Shown: positions 9,748 through 21,177 of the stretch, in pieces
Layout of the letters: every line of letters begins with the position of its first letter
Position numbering within the stretch: the first letter of the stretch is position 1
From: Reticulitermes speratus
Lineage: Eukaryota > Arthropoda > Insecta > Blattodea > Rhinotermitidae
Reading direction: 5' to 3'
DNA: 64,000 bases
Assembly: GCA_021186555.1 (NCBI GenBank)
Contig: JAJKFL010000011.1
Coordinates: 38,493,995-38,557,994, forward strand
Translations under genes and position numbers: made by a program
Notes under the pieces: generated by a model
The model's database searches: none
The model's input: only the letters and a program-made list of their open reading frames with translations
What the model was told of the DNA's origin: nothing

Positions 9748-12325
9748 AAGCAGTGATTAATTTGGCAAACAACAGTATTACTGATATCCATGCTTTAACA
9801 TTGCGAAATAACAGAGAGCTGTCTCATTTAGACATATCAGGAAACAGAATTAATTTCATAAACCGAGACACGTTTATTCACAACCGGAAGTTAGAACGGA
9901 TTAATTTGGCAAGGAACAGTATTACAGATATCCATCCTTTAACATTTCGAAATAACAGCGAGCTGTCTCATTTAGACATATCAGGAAATAAAATTAATTT
10001 CATAAACCAAGACACGTTTATTTACAACGGGGACTTACAACAGATTAATTTGGCAAACAACAGTATTACTGATATCCATCCTTAACATTTCGAAATAACA
10101 GCGAGCTGTCTCATTTAGACATATCAGGAAACAAAATTAATTTCATAAACCAAGACACGTTTATTCACAACCGGAAGTTAGAACGGACTAATATGGCAAG
10201 CAACAGTATTACTGATATCCATCCTTTAACATTTCGAAATAACAGCAGGCTGTCTCATTTAGACATATCAGGAAACAAAATTAACTTCATACACCAAGAC
10301 ACGTTTATTCGCAATGAAGAATTGGTATCTATTGACTTGGAAAGAAACTGTATATCTGATATTCATCCGAAAACATTTCGAAATAACAGCAGGCTAACGT
10401 ATTTACAAATGAGTAGCAACAAAATTATTACAATAGAACTAGAAACGTTTATTCACAGCAGTGATTTATTAAGCATTGACTTGGGGAGGAACAGCATTAA
10501 AAATATTGACGCATCAACATTTCGAAACAACAGCAGGCTACGTCGTTTAGATATATCGGGAAACAATATTGCTGACATTAACCAGACAGGTCTGTTAGCT
10601 GAAATGAATCTAATATAGTTGGACATGTCGCGAAACAGGATAACATATCTTGGCAACTCTGTATTCAGGAAGCAAGGGCAGCTCAAAACGCTCATCTTGT
10701 CGGGGAACATGTTGCAACATCTCGGACCAGATATCTTTACTGACTGCACGAACTTACGGAGTCTGTACGTTTCTGCGAACAACATATCAGGGATCAGCAA
10801 CTCATCATTTCGCGGACTGGAACAAGTAGATCGCCTGGATCTTTCGAATAACATGTTGCAATGTCTCGGACCAGGTCTTTTCTGTGACCTCACGAACTTG
10901 CGAAGTCTGTACCTTTCTGCAAACAACATGTCAGAAATACGCAGATCAGCATTTCACGACCTGGAACAACTGGAACACCTGGATCTCTCGAATAATAACA
11001 TTGAGGAGCTCAACCCACATGTATTTGACTCATTCTCAATCAGTACAAACCGTCAGAATCACCGAGTGTTCAAGCTGAAACACCTCAACCTGCCTCAAAA
11101 CATGATACGGTCTTTCAGCTTCGAATTATATTTTCCAATGTGGAGCAATTCTATCACCTTCACTCCAACGTTCGAGCTTGAGTACCTCAATATAAGTTCA
11201 AATCATCTGACCACGCTGGATCTCCCATCAGTGAAGTGCTTAAATCATACAACAGCTGTTACGGACCTCACAGTGAACCCGTGGTATTGTGACTGTTCTG
11301 TGTTACTTGAAGTGTGGCGGGAATTGAAAGACAAACTGACATTGCACTGTGCGTCCCCAAGACAGTTGCAAGGGAATTCTTGGGATGAGATGAAAGTATT
11401 TTGCTCAAAACGTTCTGAGGACATGAACTATAAATCCAACTCAAGCTCTGAAGCTGTCAGCCCAATTACAGAACATGAGGAGGAAGGCGATGTAAGTAAC
11501 AAGGGTGGAGGTCCTTCGGAAATCACAACTGCCTTAATCGTGATTGGTGTACTGTTGGTTGTTGCACTTGGTGGCGGCTTAATTTTTGTAAAGGTGGTGA
11601 AGAAACTGAGGAACAAACCGAAAACACCTGAATACTGGGACGTCTACGGACACAGGGCAACATACGTCTCAGTTCAATCGTACGCATATGTAGGTTCAAG
11701 GTCATTATACGTCTGAGTTCAATCGTACGCAGATGTAGGTTCAGAGCCATCACACGTCTCAGTTCAATCGTACACAGATGTAGGTTCAAGGTCATTATAC
11801 GTCTCAGTTCAATCGTACGCAGATGTAGGTTCAGAGCCATCACACGTCTCAGTTCAATCGTACGCAGATGTAGGTTCAAGGTCATTATACGTCTCAGTTC
11901 AAACGTACGCAGATGTAGGTTCACAGCCATCACACTTCTCAGTTCAATCGTACGCAGATGTAGGTTCAGAGCAAGCAAAATTCAGTTCAATCGTACGCAG
12001 ATGTAGGTTCAGAGCCATCACACGTCTCAGTTCGATCGTACGCAGATGTAGGTTCAGAGCCATCACACGTCTCAGTTCAATCGTACGCAGATGTAGGTTC
12101 AGAGCAAGCAAACGTCTCAGTTCAATCGTACGCAGATGTAGGTTCAGAGCAAGCAAACGTCTCAGTTCAATCGTACGCAGATGTAGGTTCAGATCCATCA
12201 CGCATCTCAGTTCAATCGTACGCAGATGTAGGTTCAGAGCCATCACACGTCTCAGTTCAATCGTACGCAGAAGTAAGTTCAGACAGGAGTAATGCAAATG
12301 GATATACTTATATAGCAGTCCAATA
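9748..12325 (+). pseudogene. LRR-B: 5'-truncated, multiply disabled LRR receptor pseudogene
   Basis: An inverted copy of the receptor, closest in its cassettes to LRR-A (it shares the FINQDTFIYNGDLQ variant). Signal peptide and LRRNT are missing; the reading begins inside an LRR. Disablements visible: one T lost near 10,082 (frameshift); TAG at 10,616-10,618 where LRR-C has Tyr (NLIYLDM); TGA at 11,714-11,716 inside the tail repeats; two bases lost near 11,978 (frameshift). The LRRCT (NPWYCDCSVLLEVW), acidic linker and membrane span (ITTALIVIGVLLVVALGGG) are still readable, and the last codons spell GYTYIAVQ before TAG at 12,323-12,325. It lies head-to-head with LRR-A. Several independent breaks make a true pseudogene much likelier than assembly error. 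It could still act as a sequence donor for gene conversion (inference). Confidence 0.9.
11655..12285 (+). repeat. 45-bp minisatellite in LRR-B tail
   Basis: About fourteen 45-base units, the largest tail array of the family. Two unit types alternate at the left end (GSEPSHVSV and GSRSLYVSV encoding) and a third (GSEQANVSV) dominates in the middle, as expected of recent expansion in a copy without constraint. Confidence 0.85.
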
Positions 12326-13145
12326 GTTCAAATATGAGAATGGAAAATTTGACACCGGATATGTAACAATCACGTGATGTTGCGTGTGTTGATATGTGAG
12401 TGTTTGTGTATGTAGATACAGAGTGTTTATTTATTTCTCAAGCAGTGCGTTGCAATAGGCCAGCACCAGTTTACAGAAATACCACTGAACTAATGTGAGA
12501 TAGATTTATACTGATAAAATTGAGAATAGGAAGTAATTAGTGAATTACATGGCAAAATATAGAGGGGAATAACGCTTGATTCCGCGGAAGCATATCTGTC
12601 TTTCGCTTCGTTCCATTCAAGTACCTTAAAGTATACTTATAAAAAGCACAGAAACTCGAATCAATTGCTAAACACTTTACCAGTTCCGTAATCAGTGTGT
12701 CTTGTTTTGAAGTGGTAACTTTTTAAAGTTTCTATATATGCCACCTCAAGAATAAATGGGGGAGGGAATATTTCATGTGGCGTATCGAGTTACAGTGTCG
12801 TTATTACACTACTGCAGTGCTGGGTCAGTTTGTACATGCAGACAATATCTTTGGTACACAGTAATATGTAAATATTAATACGAAGTGACAGGAAAGAATG
12901 AGGAACAAAGTGGTAGCTGCCATTTTGTTTTACCATTCGATATTCACTTGGAAGGACTGAACGAACTAAGACAACTTCAGTCCACACTGCCGTACAGTAA
13001 CACAGATGTGAGTCGAGTAACTGTTCTTTAGAAATTACAAGTTCAGCCGCTTGTGACACTTAGCTGGGTCACTGGAATGTACTTAACATTATGTCTATTT
13101 TGTGTTGATGTTAATTCTTACTGACAGTGACTGTCACGAATGCTG
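12326..13145 (+). other. 3' flank of LRR-B (inverted shared block)
   Basis: Reverse complement of the LRR-C 3' flank (20,366-21,177). It keeps the reverse-strand open frame at 12,790-13,059, which begins with a GTG rather than ATG, so its coding status is doubtful. Confidence 0.6.
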
Positions 13146-13919
13146 TCTTTTGGGTCTTGACACCGTGCATTATAACAGAAATCCACTGAAAATTGGAAGG
13201 AAGCTTTTGCATCATTTGTTACTGCAGAAGATTGTGTCAAACGCAAAATATCCTGGAACACAAGGAAACAACGATGTGTGACAGTGAGTTAATGGTATAG
13301 TATAGGTCGGGTACAGAGCAACAGCGAATTTGGGTGAGAGAAATTGTTTGTGGGTGGGAAATATTTTTCAGGAAATGCAATTTGGAGATAGGATCGGCCA
13401 TGATTTCTGTGCACGTATCAAAGTATTATGCCCGTTCATCCTTCCGGTATTGCGAAGGAGATGGTCGACCGAACGAGGCGCATAACGTCGGTCAGTTTGT
13501 ACAAGAATACACGGCGTCACAAGCCAGAAGACAGTACGCTTGTTACAAAAACTAGATGACCAATTTGAACTTAGATTCAGTTTGCGCAAATGACTGCGCT
13601 CAAGTAAGTCTGTCCTGTGCTGAAGCAAACGTCCTGAGTTACTTCATACTTTGCTGGAACGTTTCATATTATGTGTAACGTGCACTTGGTATGTACTGCC
13701 TTCTTCAGGGTGCATTTTTAAAGAGGATTATATTACTCAACAGTTGGTTGAAGAAGTTGAAAGTTGATGTCAAGATGCACGGTGAACACAACGTAAAATT
13801 AAAACAAAACAGATACAGTTTGTTGTGTACACGTGACAGCGCTTGGAACGTCTAAAGATATGGATCGTACTGTAGTGAGGTAATTAATTAATTAGCTGTC
13901 TGTGTGTAGCAAGTCCTTT

Positions 13920-14290
13920 GTTTGTAAGCTGATGGCTTTCCATCTTATCAATTCCCCACATTTTTGGAACTCAAAACGTTCGTTGCTCTGTTCACAATAT
14001 GACTCTCTGCTCCCTATCCTGAGCCACATAACTCCAATCTTCACATTCCTGTCACAGTTATTAAGGTGCTTTTAATAATATTCCCCTATTCACGCCTATC
14101 GTTTGAAGCCTTACCTTTCCTTAAATTTATACCACCTAAACACTTTATAAGTTTCACTTATGCCCCATGCGAGCCACATGCCCTGCCCATCTCATCTTCT
14201 TTAATGTCGTCACACTAATCAATTATTATAGTATTTTGTAAAATTATGTGCCACCAAGGACCTCGTTCTGCAATTTCCCCCCATTATAAT
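13920..14290 (-). pseudogene. Decayed LINE reverse-transcriptase C-terminus (copy 1)
   Basis: On the minus strand a broken frame reads CWAGHVARMGHK-like, then a run ending LRIGS-like, matching the better-preserved non-LTR retrotransposon tails at 46,790-47,235 and 33,440-34,140. It has many stops and frameshifts. The same remnant is at 19,200-19,610 and 30,500-30,900 as part of the segmental duplication. Confidence 0.65.
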
Positions 14291-14342
14291 ATCACCTTCG
14301 CATTAAGGTATGTAAAGAGAAGCTGATGGAATATAAACAGTT

Positions 14343-14632
14343 ATATATATATGTAATATTGTATTCACCGTGCATCTTGTGTAAATTGAAATTGAAATTA
14401 AACCAACTTGTTGCACTTTCACTATTAAAAATTTTAATAGTAGATTAATTAACTCTTAATTAACCCGACATGTTTCGGTAAGGTACCTTACCATCTTCAG
14501 CGGTTTACTACATTCAGTTCCGCAGACCATATGTTAAACACACACAAACACGATCCCACAAGGTCTCGTCGCATATAAAGTTGTCACAAACAGTGACGGT
14601 GCATCGAGTTGGTTTTAATTTTAATTATAATT
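14343..14632 (-). mobile_element. Inverted-repeat segment carrying a hammerhead-like motif (copy 1)
   Basis: Outer parts are inverted repeats (AACCAACTTGTTGCAC / its near complement around 14,600). Inside, on the minus strand at 14,455-14,508, lie CTGAAGA, a perfect 16-base palindromic stem-loop, GAAA and ACATGT. The paralogous block at 30,932 lacks the whole segment, so it behaves as an insertion or a clean loss. The copy at 18,860-19,170 keeps it. Confidence 0.6.
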
Positions 14633-14845
14633 AAGTATATATATGTTGTGAATGTTTAGTGCGCAGGTGCAGTGTACGTGCACTTATGTCACTGACTGTA
14701 CACTGTAATGTACTGTTGCAGTACCAAAATAAATGTACGGACCTCGGTACTGATATTCAATAAACGTTGTCTTCAATTCACTGAACTTTGTTCTGTCGGT
14801 GTTTTAATAAACCGGTATAAAGCAACAGTGTGATGGAAATATGAA

Positions 14846-15106
14846 CAGTGGCGTAGCTAGGAGGTAGCTAGTGGGGCGGCCGCCCGGGGTAACAGGGTCC
14901 AAAGGGCTGCAAAATGTGCGGTCAATTTAACACTTTAAGTGAAAAAAATATATTTTCTGCCCTTAAGAAACTTTAAATTACTGAGCAAAACAGAAGGAAG
15001 TTCGATACATTATTTCGAAACTGTTCAATTTGATGGTTCCTGTCAGGGGCGACCACTCTGATTACTCGTCCTGGGGGCAAAAAGAAAAAACCTAGCTACG
15101 CCACTG
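14846..15106. mobile_element. hAT-like miniature element (copy 1)
   Basis: Terminal inverted repeats CAGTGGCGTAGCTAGG / CCTAGCTACGCCACTG. In the copy at 31,151 the flanking octamers AATGTGAA / AATGTGGA show an 8-base target duplication with one mismatch, typical of hAT. It is part of the segmental duplication (also at 18,405 and 31,151). Confidence 0.85.
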
Positions 15107-16029
15107 AATGTGGAAGCAACTTATGACATTGGATATTACACGACGTCGCTCCAACGATGTGTCCACAGCATATCCACCTGTCCATTAAACTCATTGTGCA
15201 GGCTCACAGTAAGCCGACATGTCTGACACCGTCCATAAACTTCCATTAAGTTCGTTAATGTCCGCTGCGAAACGGGGGCTGTGATGGATCAGTTATTGTG
15301 AATTACGTCACGTCTAGTCCTAAGTAACACTTCTAGACCGCAGTCAGTTACACAGCACGGTCTGTCACGGAGATCGCGCTACCGTTCTTGTTTATATTAG
15401 TATACAGCTGTGACCGGGAATTAGACAAATGATCCTGAAACCTGCATTTGTGTTTCGCGGCCGTTTGTATTAGTCCTTTAAAGAGGAGTTAGGTTACAAT
15501 GCCATATCAAAAGTGTCATATTTCCCGAATTTAACCTACATTCATTCTTGCCACAAAACTCTCACCCAATCGTAACGCACTTACAGCCTCACAATTTGTA
15601 CACCCCTGCACAGCAACAGATAAATGCATCTGGTTACACGTACTGCGAAAAGATACGTTTATACAGCAAAGTAAACTGCACAATCGCACCTGGTGTCGTG
15701 CGCGAGGCGACACGCCCAATTTATCAACTTCGAATTTTTACGATGAATTCGATATTGAAATCCGCCAAATATCAAGGACGGTTTTCCCATTCTAGTAGAA
15801 ACTACTGCAGTTTCACCAGCCATGATTCCCTTATTGACTCGCGCAGGCACAAGCTGTTTACTGTTTCAAAACCAAATACCAAATGACTAACGCAAAACGG
15901 CGGCAACCCACAGTTTAAGGTATCCATGCACATGCAGTTATCGGTCAGGCCGTTATCTGACAGTCCGTTGACCGGAGGTCAATTTTTCCTATGCACATGA
16001 AGTTCGCCGGAATGCAGACATCTAGAGCC

Positions 16030-16252
16030 TGCAGGCTATTACAGCGGACATGCTACACCGGGTCTGGGATGAGTTTGATTACAGTGTAGATGTGTGTCGT
16101 GTGACCCAGGGTGCACACATTGAAGGATTGTAATTACCAAATGAGAAACTTGGACAGCTGCCGCCGCTGACGTTGTATGTTGTGCCCGTGTAAGTGAGAA
16201 ATATATTTTTTATTCACTTTTGATACCGCACCATTCTTTTGTGTATGCCCTG
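16030..16252 (+). mobile_element. Tc1/mariner-like element, right half only
   Basis: Carries the transposase C-terminus (ITADMLHRVWDEFDYSVDVC...) and the right terminal inverted repeat ending GTATGCCCTG before TA. The left half is lost at a junction with the segmental duplication (ACATCTAGAG, 16,020-16,029). It truncates LRR-3. Confidence 0.75.
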
Positions 16253-17679
16253 TATATCAGTTATATTGTTTGTCTTCAAATCAAGCCTTTCTAAACCCAT
16301 GTTATGATTAAATGTGTCTGGTTTTATTGAATTGATTTTATTTCCTGACTTATATAAATGGCTTAGCGTGCTGATATTTCGAAATGTTGATGGATGTATG
16401 TCAGTTATGCTGTTGCTTGACAAGTAAAGGAATTGTAATTCCCCGTTCTGATTAAATGTATCTGGATGTATTGAAATAATCTTGTTTCCTGACACGTCAA
16501 TAAAATTCAGTCTTCTGTTTTTCCCAAATGTTGACGGATGTATATAGGCAATACTGTTACATTTCAAGTCAAGCCATTTTAGTTTTTCATTGTGACTAAA
16601 GGTGTCTGGATTTATTGTTCGTATTTTGTTTCCAGATAAAACTATTATAATCAGTTTGATATGATTTCGAAAAACTGAAGGATGCATATCAGTAATGGCG
16701 TTGCTTCCCAAATCAAGTTCTTCTAATTCCACGTTATCAAGAAGTGTGTCTGCTGTACATGAAGTAATTCTATTTTCTGATATGTATAAATCAACAAGCA
16801 TAGTATTATTTCTAAATATTGAAGAATTAAAATCAGTAATACTGTTACTTCGCAAATCAATCCATTCCAATTCTGTGTGATAATTAAATGTGCCCAGATT
16901 TATGGATTTAATCTTGTTTCCTGATATGTCTAAATGATGTAGCCTGCTGTTGTATCGAAATGTTGGCGGATTAATATCACTAATACTGTTATTTTCCAAA
17001 TTCAGCCATCCTAAATGGTCGTTTTGACTAAATGTAGCTGGATTTATTGAAGTAATTTTGTTCATCGATAAGTCTAAGTGATTTAACGCGAAGTTACTTC
17101 GAAATGCTGAAGGGTGGATGTCAGTAATACTGTTGTCTGCGAGGTCAAGCCACTCTAATTCATGCTGTCTTTGAATAAGTCAGGATGTACCGATGTAATT
17201 TTGTTTCCTGACAAGAGTATATGACGTAATCTGATGTTATTTTGAAATGTTGAAGGGTGGATATTAGTAATACTGTTGTTTGCCAAAGACAGAACAACTA
17301 GACGTGTGTTATAATCAAATGTTTGTGAATTCACTGTTGATATGTTGTTACCTGACACATCTAAGTATTCAAGGTAAGCAAGACTATAAAAAGCTATTTG
17401 CCATATCTTCGTTATATTGTTCTGTGACAAATCCAGAGATGTCAGTGATGTGATGTTCCAGCGTAGAAAGCGATCTTCCTCCAGCTCCAGATTGGTAGTT
17501 CCATAGACCCTTAGTTCCTTTAATGCAACATGGAACCTGTGTTGCGTCATGTCTGTTACGTCACTAAACAGATCTGTACATGTCGCCTGTTCACCGTCGC
17601 ACTTACACACACTGGGACACAGTTCTTGTGAGTTCACGTGTACTGCAGTCACGATCACAAGCACGATTTGCACGATCAT
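16253..17679 (-). pseudogene. LRR-3: diverged, truncated LRR gene of the same family
   Basis: Starts at the Met at 17,679 with signal peptide MIVQIVLVIVTAVHVNS and LRRNT (CPSVCKC), then LRRs whose sequences differ clearly from the A/C cassettes (for example LDLKCNSIAYIHPSTFGKN). One base is lost near 17,162 (ATGAATTAG where LRR-A has ATGGAATTAA), so the first frame ends at 17,155 and the next runs 17,065-16,214. The gene stops at NNITDIQ, where the mariner-like element is joined; the rest of the LRRs, LRRCT and membrane span are missing. An indel just upstream of 17,679 puts the longer N-terminus seen in LRR-A out of frame, while the signal peptide Met is kept. This supports that Met as the family's real start. 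Pseudogene, fairly sure. Confidence 0.85.
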
Positions 17680-18404
17680 TGTGGGGAATTCACGTATTTT
17701 GCACCTCTGCTCAAACCGTCTTCCACCTCACTTACTGCCCAACCGGTAAACTGACTTACCAGGTGCAGAATACAATCATTATAAAATGTGTCAGTTTTTA
17801 ATTACATCTATTTGCTCAGAGGTGCGATTGTGCAGTTTACTTTGCTGTATAAACGTGTCTTATCGCAGTACGTGTAACCTAATGCATTTATCTGTTGCTG
17901 TGCAGGGGTGTACAAATTGTGAGGCTGTAAGTGCGTTACGATTAGGTGAGAGTTTTGTGGCAAGAATGAATGTAGGTTAAATTCGGGAAATATGACACTT
18001 TTGATATGGCATTGTAACCTAACTCCTCTTTAAAGGACTAATACAAACGGCCGCGAAACACAAATGCAGGTTTCAGGATCATTTGTCTAATTCCCGGTCA
18101 CAGCTGTATACAAATATAAACAAGAACGGTAGCGCGATCTCCGTGACAGATCGTGCTGTGTAACTGACTGGGGTCTAGAAGTGTTACTTAGGACTAGACG
18201 TGACGTAATTCATAATAACTGATCCATCACAGCCCCCGTTTCGCAGCTGACATTAACGAACTTAATGGACGTGTATGGACGGTGTCAGACATGTCGGCTT
18301 ACTGTGAGCCTGCACAATGAGTTTAATGGACAGGTGGATATGCTGTGGACTCTTCGTTGGAGCGACGTCGTGTAATATCCAATGTCATAAGTTGCTTCCA
18401 CATT

Positions 18405-18662
18405 CAGTGGCGTAGCTAGCTTTCTTTTTGCCCCCAGGACGAGTAATCAGAGTGGTCGCCCCTGACAGGAACCATCAAATTGAACAGTTTCGAAATAATG
18501 TATCGAACTTCTTTCTGTTTTGCTCAGTAATTTAAAGTTTCTTAAGGGCACAAAATATATTTATTTCACTTAAAGTGTTAAATTGACCGCACATTTTGCA
18601 GCCCTTTGGACCCTGTTACCCCGGGCGGCCGCCCCACTAGCTACCTCCTAGCTACGCCACTG
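18405..18662. mobile_element. hAT-like miniature element (copy 2)
   Basis: Inverted copy of the element at 14,846-15,106, with the same CAGTGGCGTAGCTAG ends. Confidence 0.85.
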
Positions 18663-18859
18663 TTCACATTTCCATCACACTGTTGCTTTATACCGGTTTA
18701 TTAAAACACCGACAGAACAAAGTTCAGTGTATTGAAGACAACGTTTATTGAATATCAGTACCGAGGTCCGTGCATTTATTTTGGTAGTGCAACAGTACAT
18801 TACAGTGTACAGTCAGTGACATAAGTGCACGTACCCTGCACCTGCGCACTAAACATTCA

Positions 18860-19170
18860 CAACATATATATACTTAATTATAATTGAAATTAAAACCAAC
18901 TCGATGCACCTTCTCTGTTTGTGACAACTTTATATGCGACTAACCTTGTGGGATCGTGTTTTGTGTGTGTTTAACATATGGTCTGCGGATCTGAATGTAG
19001 TAAACCCCTGAAGATGGTAAGGTACCTTACCGAAACATGTCGGGTTAATTAAGAGTTAATTAATCTACTATTAAAATTTTTAATAGTGAAAGTGCATCAA
19101 GTTGGTTTCAATTTCAATTTCAATTTATACAAGATGCACGGTGAATACAATATTACATATATATATAATT
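18860..19170 (+). mobile_element. Inverted-repeat segment carrying the best hammerhead-like motif
   Basis: At 19,003-19,046: AACCC, then CTGAAGA, one extra T, a six-pair stem with loop GTAC, GAAA, ACATGT, C, then GGGTT. AACCC can pair with GGGTT (stem I), and ACATGT is self-complementary (stem III). The order and the invariant bases C3-A9 and G12-A15 are those of a type I hammerhead ribozyme (established consensus); the extra T between A9 and stem II is a departure. Confidence 0.55.
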
Positions 19171-19199
19171 GTTTATATTCCATCAGCTTCTCTTTACAT

Positions 19200-19610
19200 A
19201 CTTTAATGCGAAGGTCATATTATAATGGGGGGAATTGCAGAACGAGGTCCTTGGTGGCACATAATTTTACAAAATACTATAATAATTGAATAGTGTGACG
19301 ACATTAAAGAGGATGTGCTGGGCAGGGCATGTGGCTCGCATGGGGCATAAGTGAAACTCATAATGTGTTTAGGTGGTATAAATTTAAGGAAAGGTAAGGC
19401 TTCAAACGATAGGCGTGAATAGGGGAATATTATTAAAAAGCACCTTAATAACTGTGACAGGAATGTGAAGATTGGAGTCATGTGGCTCAGGATAGGGAGC
19501 AGATAGTCATATTGTGAACAGAGCAACGAACGTTTTGAGTTCCAAAAATGTTGGGAATGATAAGATGGAAAGCCATCAGCTTACAAACAAAGGACTTGCT
19601 ACACACAGAC
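19200..19610 (+). pseudogene. Decayed LINE reverse-transcriptase C-terminus (copy 2)
   Basis: Reads MCWAGHVARMGHK then stops; later LRIGS-like residues appear out of frame. Same remnant as 13,920-14,290. Confidence 0.65.
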
Positions 19611-20365
19611 AGCTAATTAATTAATTATCTCACTACAGTACGATCCATATCTTTAGACGTTCCAAGCGCTGTCACGTGTACACAACAAACTGTATCTGTT
19701 TTTGTTTTAATTTTACGTTGTGTTCACCGTGCATCGTGACATCAACTTTCAACTTCTTCAACCAACTGTTGAGTAATGTAATCCTCTTTAAAAATGCACC
19801 CTGAAGAAGGCAGTACATATCAAGTGCACGTTACACATAATATGAAACTTTCCAGCAAAGTATGAACTAACTCAGGACGTTTACTTCAGCACAGGACAGA
19901 CTTACTTGAGCGCAGTCATTTGCGCAAACTGAAGCTAAGTTCAAATTAGTCATCTAGGTTTTGTAACAAGCATACTGTCTTCTGGCTTGTGACGCCGTGT
20001 ATTCTTGTACAAACTGACCGACGTTATGAAGACGTTCGGTCTACCATCTCTTTCACAAAACCCGATTGATCAACCGGCTTGATACTTTGACACTTCCCCA
20101 GAAATCATGGCCGATCCTATCTCCAAATTGCATTTCCTGAACAGTATTTCCCACCCTCAAATAATTTCTCTCACCCAAATTCGCTGTTGCTCTGTACCCG
20201 ACCTACGCTTTACCATTAACTCACTGTCACACATCTTTGTTTCCTTGTGTTCCAGTATATTTTACGTTTGACACAATCTTCTGCCGTAACAAATGACGCA
20301 AAACTTCCTTCGAATTTTCAGTGGATTTCTATTATAATGCACGGTGTCAATACCCAAAAGACAGC

Positions 20366-21177
20366 ATTCGTGACAGTCACTGTCAGTAAGAATTAACATC
20401 ATCATATAATAAATACAATGTTAAGTACATTCCAGTGACCCAGCTAAGTGTCACAAGCGGCTGAACTTGTAATGTCTAAAGAACAGTTACTCGACTCACA
20501 TATGTGTGACTGTACGGTAGTGTGGACTGAAGTTGTCTTAGTTCGTTCAGTCCTTACAGGTGAATATCGGATGGTAAAACAAAATGGCAACTACCACTTT
20601 GTTCCTCATTCTTTCCTGTCACTGAATACTAATATCTACATATTACTCTGTACCAAAGATATTATCTGCATGTACAAACTGACCCAGCACTGCAGTAGTG
20701 TAATAACGACGCTGTAACTCGATACGCCACATTAAATATTCCCTCCCCCATTTATTCTTGAGGTGGCGTATATAGAAATTCAACAACGCCACCACTGGAA
20801 AGCAAGGTACACTGATTAGGATAGTGGTAAAGTGTTTAGCAATTCATTCGAGTTCTTGTGCTTTTTATAAGTACACTTTAATTACTTGAATGGAACGAAG
20901 CGTAAGACAGATATGCTTCCCCGGAATCTCGCGTTATTCCCCTCTATATTTTGCTATGTAATTCACTAATTACTTCCTATTCTCAATTTTATCAGTACAA
21001 ATCTGTCGCACATTAGTTCAGTGGTATTTCTTTTAACTGGTGCTGGCCTATTGCAACGCACTGCTTGAGAAATAAATAAACACTCTGTATCTACATACAC
21101 AAACACTCACATATGAACACACGCAACATCACGTGATTGTTACATATCCGGTTCAAATTACCACTCTCATATTTGAA
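20366..21177 (-). other. 3' flank of LRR-C (shared paralogous block)
   Basis: Matches 3263-4077 and, inverted, 12,326-13,145. The plus-strand frame 20,448-20,717 starts at a GTG; the first ATG is eight codons in. The encoded 80-89 residues have no domain I recognise. Confidence 0.6.

Larger units (their letters stand above)
13146..16027. repeat. Segmental duplication unit, copy 1
   Basis: The block 13,146-15,690 is the reverse complement of 17,820-20,365. The block 13,741-16,027 is a direct match to 30,338-32,329, except that 14,343-14,632 is absent there. It holds a decayed LINE tail, a hammerhead-like segment and a hAT-like element, annotated separately. The frame 15,548-15,886 (112 codons) is kept in the copy at 31,850-32,188, but the copies are too alike for that to mean selection. 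Confidence 0.8.
17680..20365. repeat. Segmental duplication unit, copy 2 (inverted)
   Basis: Reverse complement of 13,146-15,690. The first part (17,680-18,140) is the 5' flank of LRR-3 and is distantly homologous to the 5' flank of LRR-A/C (shared order: TGTCTTATCGCAGTACGTG, GTGAGAGTTTTGTGG, ATTCCCGGTCACAGCTG). The receptor and its upstream region were therefore duplicated long ago, and the larger blocks recently. Confidence 0.8.

Noticed and set aside
11523-12297. Reverse-strand frames with MALNLHLRTIELRRV repeats (also near 4293 and 21,207)
   Set aside because: Antisense shadows of the 45-base tail repeats of the LRR genes.
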